From Clitopilus passeckerianus (Eukaryota; Basidiomycota; Agaricomycetes; Agaricales; Entolomataceae), in NCBI GenBank assembly GCA_944990035.1, contig CALYLX010000146.1, positions 434,001 to 498,000 on the forward strand: a stretch of DNA of 64,000 bases. Direction: 5' to 3'. The notes beneath the pieces were generated by a model. The model was not told where the DNA came from, did not search any database, and worked only from the letters and a program-made list of their open reading frames with translations. Positions 11,606 to 23,451 of the stretch are shown here, one piece after another. The position numbers were made by a program, and so were the translations under genes. Every line of letters begins with the position of its first letter. Within the stretch, counting starts at the first letter, position 1.

Positions 11606-14029
11606 CCTGCCGAAGAGGTAAGATGTAAATGAAGGACTTGAGGTGAGATTTAACGAGTGTATGTGCCAATCTCAAAGAACTTCAGCACTGCGAGATTTTC
11701 TGAGAGTTCAAGCTGTAGCTCAACATGGGTTACGGTGTCAAAAAGTGGAGAACGCGTAGAGCTCGTTGTTCGTCGCCAATCCCGCCGTCACCAGGCAAAG
11801 ATGATCTACAGACCACGTGTGGATGACTTCATGAAGATTTGATCATTAGCACAGCCACATTCGACTTCTCCTGCCAAGTCAAGTCTGTCAGATTGCATCT
11901 AGTCTGACCGTGCCGTTCTTACTCCCTCGAACGTTAACTATTGCATTTCGATAGCCAGTTGAGAGGCGGTTAAGAACTCGCTGAGATACTCTTGCGGAGA
12001 AGATGTATACTGTTCGTAGCCCTTGGTTTTTCTGTTGACCGACTCATCTTGCCAGTGACCTTGAGCTACTACTACTATTATATAACAGTTGCGAAAATGA
12101 CAGAGTTGCGTCTGCGTTCAAAAAGATTGGTCCTGACATCTGTTATGACACTCGAACAGATCATCTTGTTCTTGCAAGTTCTTCGAAGCCAAGTACCCTA
12201 TCAAAGTAGCCAGGCTAGAATTACCCTTGATCGTGTTATCTCTCCCGTCCGACCATTTCGCAATGATTGCATATCCAGCGATCCCAGGTGGTTCCCCAAG
12301 GAGCTGAGAGCCACACTATGCAAAGTGTCAATGACCGGAGCTGTAGGGCTCTCACAAGCCTGAAGGAGTAGATGGCCATAACTGCCTTATCCTCAGCTAG
12401 TCTCGCACACTCCATTTCCCACGTAACGGGGAGTAACGGCTCGATCATATGAACCTTGCCATCTTGAGCCGCCGCCGGAAATGATTGGCTATATAACAAG
12501 CAAGGGACTCAGATTTTCCGCGACGGTTGACTGACCCTTTCTTAGACTTGACATCGTGGGCACATATATTATTCTACTGAAGGATTGTTGATTGGGGTTT
12601 GCTTCTTCCTTGGTCTATAAGACTGGCCGACCCCTCGATTAAACAAATGTCCTCTCAATACTCCGACGCGAACGTTTTTCATTCAGAATTTGAACAGATT
12701 CTCTGAGACTCACTCTTCATCATCTCTGTCGGCCCATGGCACTAAATGTGAGCATACTCGAGTCTCTTTGTCTCTTCTGACTTGGGCGCTTATCACTACA
12801 AGCCTTTGTGTCTTCCTCGCCCCCTGGGACATGGTGCAAAGAGCCTTATGGAATTCGTATTCTGTTTTGGTCATCCATGGTCTACGTACCTATAGATCAT
12901 TCAAGGAGTCATCAGGTATTTGCTGAACAACTCTCATGGAATGTCTTGTGACTATGAACCATTACTTACAGAACGAATCATTGGCATGGGGCCGGTGTCT
13001 GCTCATGTCGGGGAACAGGTATGATCATCCCCGGACCCTCACTGACAGTAGAGTGGACCCTTTTGCACTGGTGCCAGTATTCATTCATTCCAACCCTACT
13101 TACAATGACATCACGAAATCTGCAACATTTCTTCTGTATCTCCTCCGGGACCTGGCACAGTTACACGCCTCATCGCAGCCAAGTAAAATTACAACTTCCC
13201 CTCTTCGGACCAGGTCAACTCCGAATTTGCCTTACTGTTCAGACCCGTGAAAAGTGCGTTTAGTTTCAAGTTCAATGGTGGCGAGGGTCTCGTAGCAATG
13301 CATGCCTTTGATGGGAAGGTTACCTCGTATCGTTGCAGAATCGTAGCGCCTGTTTCCGAGCCTCCTAAACCTTTCAAGTAACGGCGGATACATTCTGATG
13401 CACGCCAGAGGAAGAGCGCCGTGCTACGATCTTCGATAACGTCGAACCTGTTCGGTTCTCTCAAGAGAGCGTAAAGTCCGACTTTGACGCGTTTAGAGGC
13501 ATGACGAGGTCCCATTGTACCCTTCTTGTCTCGGCCACAGCGATATGCTTGACGTATTTAAGGCCTGTGTGTCCCAACCACAGGTGGCCCATAGTGCTAC
13601 AGATAGCATAGTTCTCCTCGGTCCAAGGTGGCCTCTTGTGAGACATGTATAGAAGAATGCTGCGCAACTAGGAAGACGGTCTCGACAAGAAGGTTGCAAA
13701 GTGGGGAACCGGCTGATGATGACTTTGAGCACATCTCTAATATCTGACAATCTTTCATAAAAGCGACCTTCTGTGCCGCAGCATTTTGCATGACGATAAA
13801 GAAAGTCACTCTTGCAAGCAATTACAAGAAAGGCAACTGAGTTACCAAATAGAGCTTATATTTGTTGCAGAAGGAGATGGAGCCGAAAGTTGCTTTTCTA
13901 CCATTGAATCATACCCTTTTTGTTATACGGGCAACCTTTGTGCGTGCGTGTCCCGCCTTATAAATAGTGAAACTGTCATAATACAAGCGCGAGAACAAGA
14001 CACTCGTGCACTAGCGCCTCTCACCGAGT
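11606..14029. other. gene-poor interval of 2.4 kb
   Basis: I see no gene I can support. Minus-strand pieces at 13189-13821 can be strung together in three frames (for example KVGLYALLREPNRFDVIED and STALFLWRASECIRRYLKG). They look like a decayed or multi-exon protein of unknown family. Plus-strand frames at 11992-12363, 12690-12926 and 12936-13250 have no domain or convincing splice pattern. Confidence 0.4.
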
Positions 14030-15769
14030 CTACTCAACCGCCACTCGTACAACCGCTTTACCCATATTGCGACCATCAAACACATCTGCCATTGCCTTTC
14101 CTACATTCTCCAGGCCCTCAGTGACATCCTCCAGGTACCTGATCTCACCGGAGGCGATTTTTGGAGGTATAGTGACGTGGAACTCGGAGAGGTACTTTGA
14201 CTCGAGTTCGTCGACAAAGAAACCGTAGAGTTTGATGGCTTTGCGGATTACTTCCATGAGATTCTGGGAGGAAGGGGTAACGAGAGAGAGAGAAGGGAGA
14301 AGGAGGGACGAACATGGATTGGTTTTTCGTTCGAGTTATATCCTAATCGTTCATATTCAATAAGCACCTATTCGGGAGATTCCATTGAAGAGGACATACC
14401 GGATATCATGCCACATTCCTGGGTAAATTGCAGGATGTTTGTTCTGGTACTCAAGATTGTGAATTAATGTACTCACTATAAACCTCGCGCCTGTTCTCGC
14501 TGCTCGTAGAGCTGCGTCAAGGGTCTCTCCACCAACATTATCCCAATATCTGTCAGGTTTCAGTTCAGGGTCGGTGTGGCATGCCTCCCATGAAAAATGC
14601 AGGCGCACATATCAATGGGCCCTTCTTGTGAGAGAACCACCTCCGTCTTGGTTGTCTTGTAATTAAATGCGAGGTCCGCTCCAATCTCTCTCATGAACTT
14701 GACCTTTTCGTCAGATCCTGCCGAGGCGATGACTTTGAGTCCCTCCTGTTTTGCGAGTTGGATGACTAGCCTGTGTCATATATAGGGTGATTTGATTGTG
14801 AGCGGAAAGCAAATAAGAAGAGGATCTCACGATCCGACGGGGCCTGCATGCATGATTAGGCTCGAAGACAAACTAACCGACCTTGAGAAGAGAGCCATTC
14901 ACCTGCTCCGGTAGTCACGAATACAATGTCTCCCTAAGATGATTTTTATTAGAGTATTCTAGTGCGACATCGGAAAGGATACCTTTCTCGCTGCTGAATA
15001 TTCCTTCCAGCCGAAATACGCTGTCTGGCCTTGCATCGTAGCTATTATCAGCTCTTCCCAGTCTTCACGCAATGAGATTTTGAGCACCTGGCATCCCGGC
15101 CACCCCCACGTAAGTCGACCATGGCAAGCCTTCCGTGTTCACGAGAACCTGATATTCGTCAAGATCCTTGATGACGTTGTACTCGCAATGAGCTGTTCAA
15201 GTTGTACAAATCGTTCTTGTGAGTACAATACTTGGGAACCAATAGAAGACAAACGTAGCGAGCCATAGATATGATCTCCAGGCCGGAATCTCTCGTTTTC
15301 TGAACGTAGGACTAATCCGACACCCAAACCCGAAATACTGAGCAAGACATCGACTCAGTAAATGAATTCAAGTACGACTCGATCAAAAAGGTGAACGAAC
15401 GGTTCTCCGATGATATACGCCGACTTCAAATCGACGAGCCCAATGTATGCAGTAAGACCAAGGAACCTGAAATGACCAGAGAGTAAAGCAAGCGTACAGT
15501 GTAACTCTCTATAACTGAAGATCGCATTTTCTCCCGAAGGTACGGGTCTATGGAGAGGACGAGCGCTTTGACAAGGATACCACCTTCAAGGACGACCTGG
15601 TCCAGGTCGATGGATGTCGACCCATCATAGGCGAGTGTCCTTGAGAACACAGGAAGTCCTAATCCGTCCCAGTAGAACGCAGGAGCCCAAAAAGCAATCG
15701 ACAGCAGAGCTCACCCGAAGGAATCGCGTTGAATAAGACTCGGCCATTCTTGGTCACTCCCATCGTCAT
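14030..15769 (-). CDS. NADP-dependent MDR oxidoreductase, prostaglandin/leukotriene reductase-like
   Basis: This is a zinc-free medium-chain dehydrogenase that typically reduces C=C bonds of enones using NADPH. From the ATG at 15767-15769 the exons read MTMGVTKNGRVLFNAIPSG, then VFSRTLAYDGSTSIDLDQV, VLSIDPYLREKMR (the conserved SxDPYxRxRM block), GVGLVLRSENERFRPGDHI and GDIVFVTTGAG. GPVGSLVIQLAKQEGLKVIA follows as the nucleotide-binding loop, then GADLAFNYK, DNVGGETLDAALRAARTGAR, IECGMISGYN and a C-terminus at 14030. The glycine loop depends on a 13-nt micro-exon (14831-14843) between introns of 59 and 60 nt. All introns have GT-AG ends and the frame is intact throughout. The upstream 250 bp contains a short repeated motif listed separately. 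Confidence 0.9.
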
Positions 15770-15932
15770 CGAGGTAGCTGAAGAGAAGCAGACAGTGTGA
15801 GTCACTTCAATTTACGTGACTGATAGGGATCTAAAACGGAGTAATGACCATCTTGCCGCGGCAGCGAGAGGCTTGTTGCCCTAATCGCCTTTAGCGGTAG
15901 AACTGGTGCCTCTCGCACTCAGTCGTCACTCA

Positions 15933-15992
15933 GGCCTATCGCGCTGAGTGGGACGCTGCCGTGGCCTATCGCTCACGCAGATGGCCTATCGC
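15933..15992. promoter_or_regulatory. three copies of GGCCTATCGC upstream of the MDR oxidoreductase
   Basis: The identical 10-mer starts at 15933, 15963 and 15983, spaced 30 and 20 bp apart. The flanks also hold CACTCAG twice and its inverse CTGAGTG once. The cluster lies about 165-225 bp upstream of the oxidoreductase start and at the end of, or in the last intron of, the coiled-coil gene. This is the position expected for a transcription factor binding array. No factor is identified. Confidence 0.35.
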
Positions 15993-16004
15993 CTCATGGA
16001 GATG

Positions 16005-16457
16005 TCAATACTCACGAAGTTGAAGGGGGTCAGCCTTGAATCCTGGGACGGGGTCTTTCATGGCGGATTTACTTGCTTCACCTGCAGCCTTGGTGGCTGC
16101 CTGTGCCTCCTGGACTTCATCCTTTGATGTGAATAGTGAGACCACCTCGGCTGCCGCAGATTCCTTTTCTGCTTCCGCCAATTCTGCTCTGAGCTTCTCG
16201 ATCCTCTTCTTCCTCGCCTCCGCCACTTCGTCAGCAGGAGGCGGAAGGGGCGCTTGCTGACTTCCAGCAGGTGGAACGGGTGGTTGCTGAGATGGCGGTG
16301 CTTGCTGGCCACCAGTGGAGGTGAGCGGTTGATGGGCGGTGCCGGTTTGTTGGGCCTGAGTTGCTGGAGCGGCTGCGTGCCGAGTGGGTTCCCTGTCATT
16401 GGTTCATTCAATCATTGAAACCTGAAGACCCGTGAGCTGGTCCGTTGTTGCTTCCCA
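16005..16457 (-). CDS. small coiled-coil protein with Gln/Pro-rich N-terminus
   Basis: I do not recognise the family. The minus strand reads a Gln/Pro/Thr-rich segment (TQAQQTGTAHQPLTSTGGQ, SQQPPVPPAGSQQAP). It is followed by a strong coiled coil (EARKKRIEKLRAELAEAEKE) and an Ala/Lys-rich tail ending KDPVPGFKADPLQLR. A likely start is the ATG near 16457 (MGSNNGPAHGSS), joined by a very short intron. The final open codons run into a good donor (GTGAGT, 16006-16011), so the protein may continue in an exon within 15780-15900. The start, the first intron and the end are all uncertain. Spacing to the next gene is short and both are on the same strand. Confidence 0.5.
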
Positions 16458-16460
16458 TGA

Positions 16461-16950
16461 TCTCAGAGAGTATAGCTTAAAGATAAGAAGGAAGGAAAGT
16501 GGAAATGATCGAAAGAAAGAAGGAAAAACTTGAAGCAAAGGCGACAGGAGCCTTGTCGCTGTCTATCGCGGTGGTCTGGAGGAAAAATTGGTCCAGTCAC
16601 ATGACCACCGCGCTAGACGACTTCTCTCTCTGCTGAACATGGAGGCCGGATCACTGCGTTGTTCTAGCCTCTCAAACAGAAGCATGTTGTAAGATCCCGA
16701 AAGTGAGTGCTGGTGTGAAAGTCTTGCTACATTTCTCAATCCGGGTGCAGGGCCTCCTGTGCTGGCAGCTGCAAGCATCCGTTGCCGAATGGCAGAGCGG
16801 ACGATCAAGGATTCTGAATGATTTTTCTAATACGGGGATACAGCTTCCAGTGCTTGCCAGTCAGAGTGTGCTCGATGAACAGCTGGGATAACACGCAATG
16901 TTGCAGATAGAACCGCAGAAATGGGTATATATTAAATCAGAAATAAATGA
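16461..16950. other. intergenic, no gene supported
   Basis: This is upstream sequence of the coiled-coil gene. An open frame at 16563-16808 (minus) has no recognisable features. Confidence 0.4.
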
Positions 16951-16953
16951 GGT

Positions 16954-17035
16954 AAAAGAAGTTCGGTGGCAGCCGGGATTCGAACGCGGACCTTCATTAC
17001 ATTTGGTGACGCGTTACCACTAGGTCATTCGAGCG
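16954..17035 (-). other. tRNA-like sequence with Pol III A and B boxes (tRNA relic or SINE head)
   Basis: On the minus strand, 17016-17027 reads TGACCTAGTGG, which resembles an A box. 16977-16985 reads GTTCGAATC, a B box with the usual T-loop. A D-stem of four pairs (TGAC/GTCA) can form. The T-stem has one mismatch, the anticodon arm pairs poorly, and the 5' flank does not pair with the 3' acceptor side. A functional tRNA is therefore unlikely. A TTTT Pol III stop lies just downstream (16954-16957). Confidence 0.4.
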
Positions 17036-17297
17036 AAGGAATTGCACAACCAGGCACATGTAGATCTACCCAAGCTAGATCGGGCGGCCCGTCAGATCGA
17101 CATTGATGGGGGGAAAGGGTAAGCCCCATTTGATTGTGGTTCACTTCTTCTTACCCCATTTATCACAGCCAAGTTTGCAAGGCTGTGCGCGCCTATAATA
17201 TCATTGGGTGGAACAGCGAAACTTTCCTAAGCCTATATCCTGCCAGTGTCCTCTTAAACAATCAGTCGGCATAAGGTCTCTCTAAATTACACGTCAA

Positions 17298-18645
17298 ATG
17301 GGGATCATTGTTGGGAGGGCTTACATCTGTGCTCGACTGTGCTCGAGCGTCATTGCATTCATAACGGTCATAACCGTTCTTATGTTACTTGATCGTTATT
17401 ATCCCCGCCCATTCCGAGCGTCCACCACAGGTGGAGGTCAGCATTTTATTCCCGAATTCTGTGCTTCTCTACTTATGAACCTAGCAGATGAGTATTGTCC
17501 GCATAAACTGGTGCCCCAGTGTACCTCTGCGGGAGTTTTTGATGAACCAAACCTAGCTACCTTCGGATCCTCAGCCTGTGTCCTACTTCTTATGCTTCCA
17601 CTCACGGGATGGCTCCTAACCTTACGCCTGGGGTCAAGTTTATTCATCACCGGTTTCCACCACAGTCAAACAGATCATGACCAGAGCAATCCCTCACGTC
17701 GAACCTATGAGCCTCCTCACTACTCCATTGCCACAATCTCTCATTTCACCCTCATTTCAGTTGTAACTCTCGGAACGTTCAACTTCACCCTCATCGCTGC
17801 TTTTTTCATTGGAATTGAGCCTTGGAAAGCTTCACTTCCCTTTACTGCGATCAAAATCGTCCTTGACATTGCCTGGGATTACTATTGGTATAGGACTGGG
17901 CGACCTGGTCAATGGGACAAATTGACTGGAGAACGTCAAGACACTAGTGAAAGCGATCAAAGCGAGCCCGTGAACGATGACCCGGCGCCCTGGCCTGACC
18001 TTGATCCATGCGGGGAACTCAAGGACAGAATTCCACGAACAACTTCACCCGAGCCCCTTCTTTGAGCGCGAGCTCCTTCCCCAAACCTTTCACCCACTGG
18101 CCGCGTTGTGCCTCGACAGATTAAATACACCGAAAGCGCCATCTCGCAGAGAGAGAGGGGCTTTCTTCGGGCCGCGCCTTCCTACACTCTTGACTGCAGT
18201 CGAGATTTCCTTTCCTCCAGCTTCTCATTACCTTCCATCATATCGCTCCTGTCAACCTCCCCCCAATTCACGACTACCTCACTCCCCATCTCTTCCACTA
18301 GTCTGAGTGCCTGATGGGGCCGATCCCCTTGCGACGAGCTGGCTTATCGCAGCGATTGTATGCCAATCGTGAAGCTCCTATGAGCGAGGAGACCAAGGGG
18401 GCTCCGTCACTTGCTGTTGTCGCTGGACTAGCCGATGTGCTCTCTGTTTCACCCATCCGAGAATTCCAAGCATTGCTGGACATGGAAATCTTACGATAGA
18501 GTTCGTACGTGTCAAGCACCGTCGTCGTATACTTCAATCCCCAGGCTTTATCCCTATAATCCACATTCTCACTGCCTTACATCTCCTGAACAGAATCGGA
18601 GCGGCTGTGTCGACACTCGAATGTTTCCTCTACATTATTAGTTAC
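17298..18645 (+). pseudogene. decayed ArsB/NhaD-type permease paralogue (copy 1)
   Basis: An open frame from ATG 17298 to a stop at 18065 (255 codons) resembles the central part of the intact permease at 35.2-37.1 kb. SLPFTAIKIVLDIAWDYYWY matches SLPFAVAKLIFDICWDFYRH there, followed by the cluster-specific GRPGQWDKL and acidic SESD. After the stop, other frames continue the same protein. One reads APMSEETKGAPSLAVVAGLA (about 18375-18440), matching the AGLTSDTERAAAIALAVAS block. Another reads NRIGAAVSTLECFLY (about 18595-18640), matching the last membrane segment. The N-terminal membrane half with the ion-binding motif is missing. It is therefore a truncated, frameshifted relic, and a short membrane protein from the open part cannot be excluded. 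Confidence 0.7.
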
Positions 18646-20099
18646 TTTTTGACACTCGTCAATCCATGTACAATCACCGATCGTCACCCTCTGGCCTAGA
18701 GTACCGCAAGTCACCAAGTTTTTGGCCGTAACTTTATACGGCCCTGAACAACACGTGGGCGCACCGTCTTCCATGGCCCATCATCATGAGGCACTATATC
18801 ATATCCGTGACTCTGTCCAGGCCTGGCGGGACGAGTGACGTTCATGCTACACGCTTGCGGCGAGCAAGGGTAATTTCCCGGCTCATTCTATTATTTTATG
18901 GGGTACTTCGATCTGGCAGGATCAGCCGATCGCCTTTTGAAACCGATTGAGCCCTTGTTCTCATTCTCGTTCCCCTTTGGTAGGAGTAACTGAAAAAATT
19001 GTCCAAAATAGGACATCTAGCTTTGACAGGAAGCATGAACTCCCTTAAACCGTCAATTGCACCTTCCTTTTCTCAATTGTTTGACTGAGCAACGGTATCA
19101 CTCCGTCAAACGAAGGCTTGGTGTGGAATTTGGCAGAGGTTGGTGGGTAGTGTAATGAGATTGCCACCCCAGAAACTTGCTCATCTGTAGACGGATTCGT
19201 TGATGATCTTTCCGATGGGAACTAAAAGTCAAGGCGGTTTCCCACCTGAACCGGTGGGAGCCTACTTCATCTCTTATGGTTGGGTGGATGGGGTCCGCGG
19301 AGTACAGTCTCAAAGATCTTAAGATCTTCATTTCTAGCTTAGGTGTTGGAATGGTACAAGAAGTGGCGAGGTTCGTGAGATAATGGGCATCGGGAATCTG
19401 CCATCTCAGGGCTATCCCTTCTGGCACTACCGGGGCGAATGCAGTAATCTCCCTGTCAGCGCTGGGGACGAATGTGAGCCTATACATTTTTGAGGGGCTG
19501 TAGGACCACTTGACGTTTGGCTCGGACAAAAAATCAAAATTCAGATATCAACCAAATCCAGCCTTGAACCGGGAGGGGATTGTTGGAAATTGAGCCTAAA
19601 ATCTTGCTTCCAAGGGTCCGAATCGGTCCTGAACTCATAGATTCGCGCCGTTGCTCAAAGGAGAACAGCAGATTACCTTGAACTTGAAGTTCGATTTCCG
19701 CCTTCTTTAGTCAGCATCTTTCACTCATGCACATGCACGTATGTACAGCGCTTGAGATTCAGTCCATGACCCCGAAACCTTTTAAAGAGGTTGAGAAGAT
19801 GGACACGCCAGAAATCTTGTCCTCTCTCGGAACCCCCTGCTTTTGAAGCGTGCTAATCCAAGTACTCACCACCTTCTGTTCATCCGGTCCTAGATGGATT
19901 CTATCGCGCCGGGTCGGAGTCCTGTCAATACCCCAAGCTCACGTACCTCTGTCATTGCTGGTGGGGTCCTCCTGTCGCTATTTTTCGATCTGGTATATGA
20001 AAAAGAATGCCAGAATCGTGCGTGGGCATTTACATTTTTCTGCTCTAGCTACATGCTCATGGCGTTCGTATAGAAGATACATGTCTTTCCTATAGGCTG
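18646..20099. other. intergenic between two permease relics
   Basis: No gene is supported. The minus frame at 19098-19529 and the plus frame at 19850-20095 carry no domain. The latter lies just before the second permease relic and may be its remnant 5' end. Confidence 0.4.
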
Positions 20100-20100
20100 G

Positions 20101-21327
20101 TGCTTTCATACGGTTGCTTGGCCTACCTAGTGACTACACTCGATCGCCCAACAAACAACAGTACTTCTTTAAGTTCAAACAGCAACAAGGGAGCATATCC
20201 GAGTTCTAGCTCCCTTGAAATCATACTGTCAGTCGGAACCGCCTATAATATCACCATCTTCGAGGCCGTCAGCTCCCACCCAAATATCCCCGCATCCGCG
20301 ACGGTTCTAATAGCAGGATGCATACTTGTGTTGCGTGCCATCAGCCCCAGGCTGTATCCTTGCGGAGGAGCCTCTGACAACCAAAACCACGATTCGGGTT
20401 CATTGCCTTATGCATATCAACGGCCTGAGAACAAGGGCATTCTGTGCTCTCGCATTTCAACTTTCACATATGCATCATGTGTTTCAGTCATCGTCGTCAC
20501 ATCCTCGTTTGGTATTCAACCCTGGAAGGTCGCCGTCCCATTTGCCACGATTAAAGTCGTCTTCGACATTGGTTGGGACTACTACTGGTATAAGATCGAG
20601 CGGCCAGACCAATGGAACAGACTGTTGGACCGACGGCAAGATTCTAAGGAGAGTGACGAGCATTTTGGAGATGCCATGACACTTCCTACCAATCTAGGAA
20701 ATTCGTGTCGCGAACCCGACGAGATAACACCGCGAACAAATTCACCGGAACCCTGTCTTACTCATGAGAAGGGGCTCCACCTCTCGCCCATAGACCCTGC
20801 GATCCCCCTACATTTCGACGAGGCCGATGAACTCAGGGTCCAAGCTACAAGGGAGACTCGGAGGCGCGACTCTTTAACGCCACGTTTTCCGAAGCTGGTC
20901 CAGGCCACAACGAGATTTCCCTTCATACAACTTCTCTCTGCCTTCTGCCAGATTTCCATATTGGATTTCCTCTCTATTCAGGGATATCTTCACACACCCG
21001 CTCTCCTACTTGTCGAGATGACCTATGGAGGTTGCCTCCATACGACAATATGGTTCATCGGAACTATCGCGGCCGTTTTATCCAATCTATCGCATCTCCG
21101 CATCGGATGTATTATTTTCCTGATAAGGATCGTTTCTGAAGCCCCCATGGACGAGGAATCCAGGCGAGCAGCATTTCTTGCCCTCACCGTCGTTTTCGGG
21201 CTTTTAGACACGTCGTCGTCACTCCCAAGACGATAACAGTTATTATGGAGAATCACAGCCATTAGTGGATGCACCGCCCTCGCGCTCTCGTTCGTAAGTG
21301 CAGGGATGGCACTACTATACGGATGAC
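20101..21327 (+). pseudogene. decayed ArsB/NhaD-type permease paralogue (copy 2)
   Basis: The frame opens without an ATG, directly after an acceptor-like CTATAG. It reads LSYGCLAYLVTTLDRP, which matches LFSSLAYMAITLDHT of the intact copy at 35.2-37.1 kb. About 60 residues covering the first half-channel are then missing before YNITIFEAV, which aligns with TNVVICEGF. The rest follows the family: PWKVAVPFATIKVVFDIGWD, then ERPDQWNRL with an acidic loop, then a second membrane half (LHTTIWFIGTIAAVLSNLS) ending near 21236. The last membrane segment is found only in another frame (ISGCTALALSFVSAGMALLY, ending with TGA at 21327). Loss of the core motif plus a 3' frameshift marks it as a pseudogene. 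Confidence 0.75.
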
Positions 21328-21691
21328 ACTTGCAAAGGTCTATCTTGAACAAAAAGCCAGAACGGGGTTTTTGGGACTCCACTCAGCTGCACCGCCTTCG
21401 TTCTACTAGATGGAATCAGAATGGTCTTACAAGCCCACGACATTGCCTTTACACCCTTTTTTACGTTGTCCTACCCTGTAAAGCACCGCCCCCTTCGTCA
21501 ACTGTATTCTCTTTTGTCCCGGGTTCACTCATGACGTCCCCTTGACCCTTTATCTAAAGCTCATCATACAATTCATTACGATAATTGGTGTGTTACACAG
21601 TAATCCCCCATGATTATAAAATCCCCAATGTAGTAAAAATACAAACTATGCCGTGAAGTTTCCGTTTATAGATTTGGATAAATAGAGTAAA
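21328..21691. other. intergenic, convergent permease 3' ends
   Basis: The 3' flanks of permease copy 2 (plus) and copy 3 (minus) meet here. I see no gene. Confidence 0.5.
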
Positions 21692-23451
21692 TTAGCTGGA
21701 AAGGAGAGCCATTTCCAGACTGACAATCGTCAGTCCAAGTATCGTCACAAGAGCTAGCGGAGCTCTGTTCCACCTGGAAAACTCTCGTTGTGTGAGTGAT
21801 ATGTTATGTCGTATCAAAATCGATTCCAAAAGTGCGCCAGCTCGGCTCGTAGGGAATGCGACGTCGACTGCTGCGATGCTGCTCGTTACAGCGATTGCTA
21901 CAGCAGCAGCTCGCCCAGTCTCATCAGACAACGGGGAATCATGCACGAGCTTGGACAGAAGGATGGTGGTGCCAATGGTGGTTCCTGCGAGACTGGATAG
22001 GGTGATGCACAGAACTCCCACCAGCCAGATAGTGTGGTGCATCTGACCGCCACGGGTCACATGAAGGAGCCAGCTAGAAAGCAGCTCAATCCATCCCATC
22101 CCTGCGAGTGCCTCCATGAGGACCAGATAACAGAATATGGTGGGTATATAGTCGATGGGTATACGTTCGATGGCAAGGGCGAGGGTAGGAAAACGTTTGA
22201 CGAAACCATCCCAGTGAACGCGCTGTGCATCACACTTGAAGGGGCCATTGCTTCGCGGGTGCTGCGGCGGATTAACTGGAAAGTTCGGGTCGGTACCCGG
22301 AGTCGTGGGGCGGCCGTGGGAGGCGGGGTCTGCCAGCGCATTGAACACATGAACGCCTGCTCACGAGGTTAGACCGCTTGAGACGAAAGATGAGAAGGAT
22401 GAGGTCACCTTTAGGGACATCCAGTTTCTTCAGACCCCCACCTGCGGCAAGATTGGTTTGGGGAAAAGTGTCATCTGATTCCGAAGAAGAATCCGTTGTA
22501 GATAACAATGTCTGTGAACTTGACGGTTTTCCTATCAGATCGTCGTAGAGTCCGGTCCTCCCAGTTCTGAACTTGTAATAGTCAGATGCCGCGTCAAAAC
22601 AGACCTGGACGACGGCAAAAGGGAGTGATATTTTCCATGCGTCAACCTCGAATACCGAGCCTATGACGGTCAATGTGAGGCATGAGCCGAGTGCGACGAC
22701 GCTGGTGATGGAGCGCGCCCCGTCAAGAAGTGTAATTGCGTCCACTGAAGGGGCTGGCTGAGGTCCGTAGCGACGCGGGCTATGGAAGCGAGGGGATCTG
22801 AGAGTCACCCATTGAAGCAAACGAATGGAATAGACTGCAATCGTGCAGACTAAAAAAGGGAGGATGGTATAACTAGTAAATGAGGCGATTGATAATTGGA
22901 GACCCTCGCAAACGATTACGTTGGTGATGTTTCCCGTGAATAAAACCATGCCCGCCAGATTAGAAGCTAGAAAGGCGGTCAACAGTTGGGAAACCAGTTG
23001 AAGTCGCGGTGCATTGGTGTAATGAGGAAGGGAGGCTGTGTCAGCTACGGCAAATGCGTCGCGACCTAGCAAGAGACTAAAAAGCACAAGCATGGAGAAG
23101 AGGGTCAAATTGGGTAGTGAATCGGAATCATTTTCAAAGTTTGCATGGGCGGCAGCGGCTCGAAGGATCCCCGTGCGTTCGAGAGAAATGGCGAAGTACG
23201 CGAAGGACAAGAAAAGTAAAAAGGCGCAATGTGGTCGGATGAAAGCTACAAGGTACCATTGGGCATTGAGCGTCCCTCAGGGCTCGCACTATATATCACG
23301 CACCTTTTCCAAGTGCTAAATCCCGAATTTGTGAGAAATTCAAAGCCCCTACACTCCAAGCGATGCAGATGGCAACAATTAGCCCAGTGGTGTGGCGAAA
23401 AAAATTGTGCATTCGAGGGCACCTCGCTCGACGAGGGTCGGAGGAAGCCAT
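21692..23451 (-). CDS. ArsB/NhaD-type (IT superfamily) permease, divergent copy 3
   Basis: The family comprises membrane anion/cation permeases with two inverted half-channels. From the ATG at 23451 the first exon gives TTGLIVAICIAWSVGALNFS and QIRDLALGK, then a phase 1 intron. The main exon covers LSFAYFAISLERTGIL to KLDVPKG, and a last exon runs to 21692. The intron positions match those of the intact copy 5. Key motifs are altered: the first half has GRDAFAVADTASLP and TGNITNVIVCEG (GNPTN in copy 5), and the second half has LAGTTIGTTILLSKLV. The first membrane helix seen in copies 4 and 5 is absent. The middle loop is acidic and Ser-rich (SSSESDD). The frame is open, so it may be expressed, but transport activity is doubtful. 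Confidence 0.8.

Noticed and set aside
13189..13821. Possible multi-frame minus-strand gene
   Set aside because: Pieces look protein-like but no family, no start and no clear splice sites were found.
15933..15992. CRISPR-like or satellite repeat
   Set aside because: The unit is only 10 bp with unequal spacing and lies in a eukaryotic promoter region.
16965..17035. Functional tRNA gene
   Set aside because: Acceptor ends do not pair and the anticodon arm is poor.
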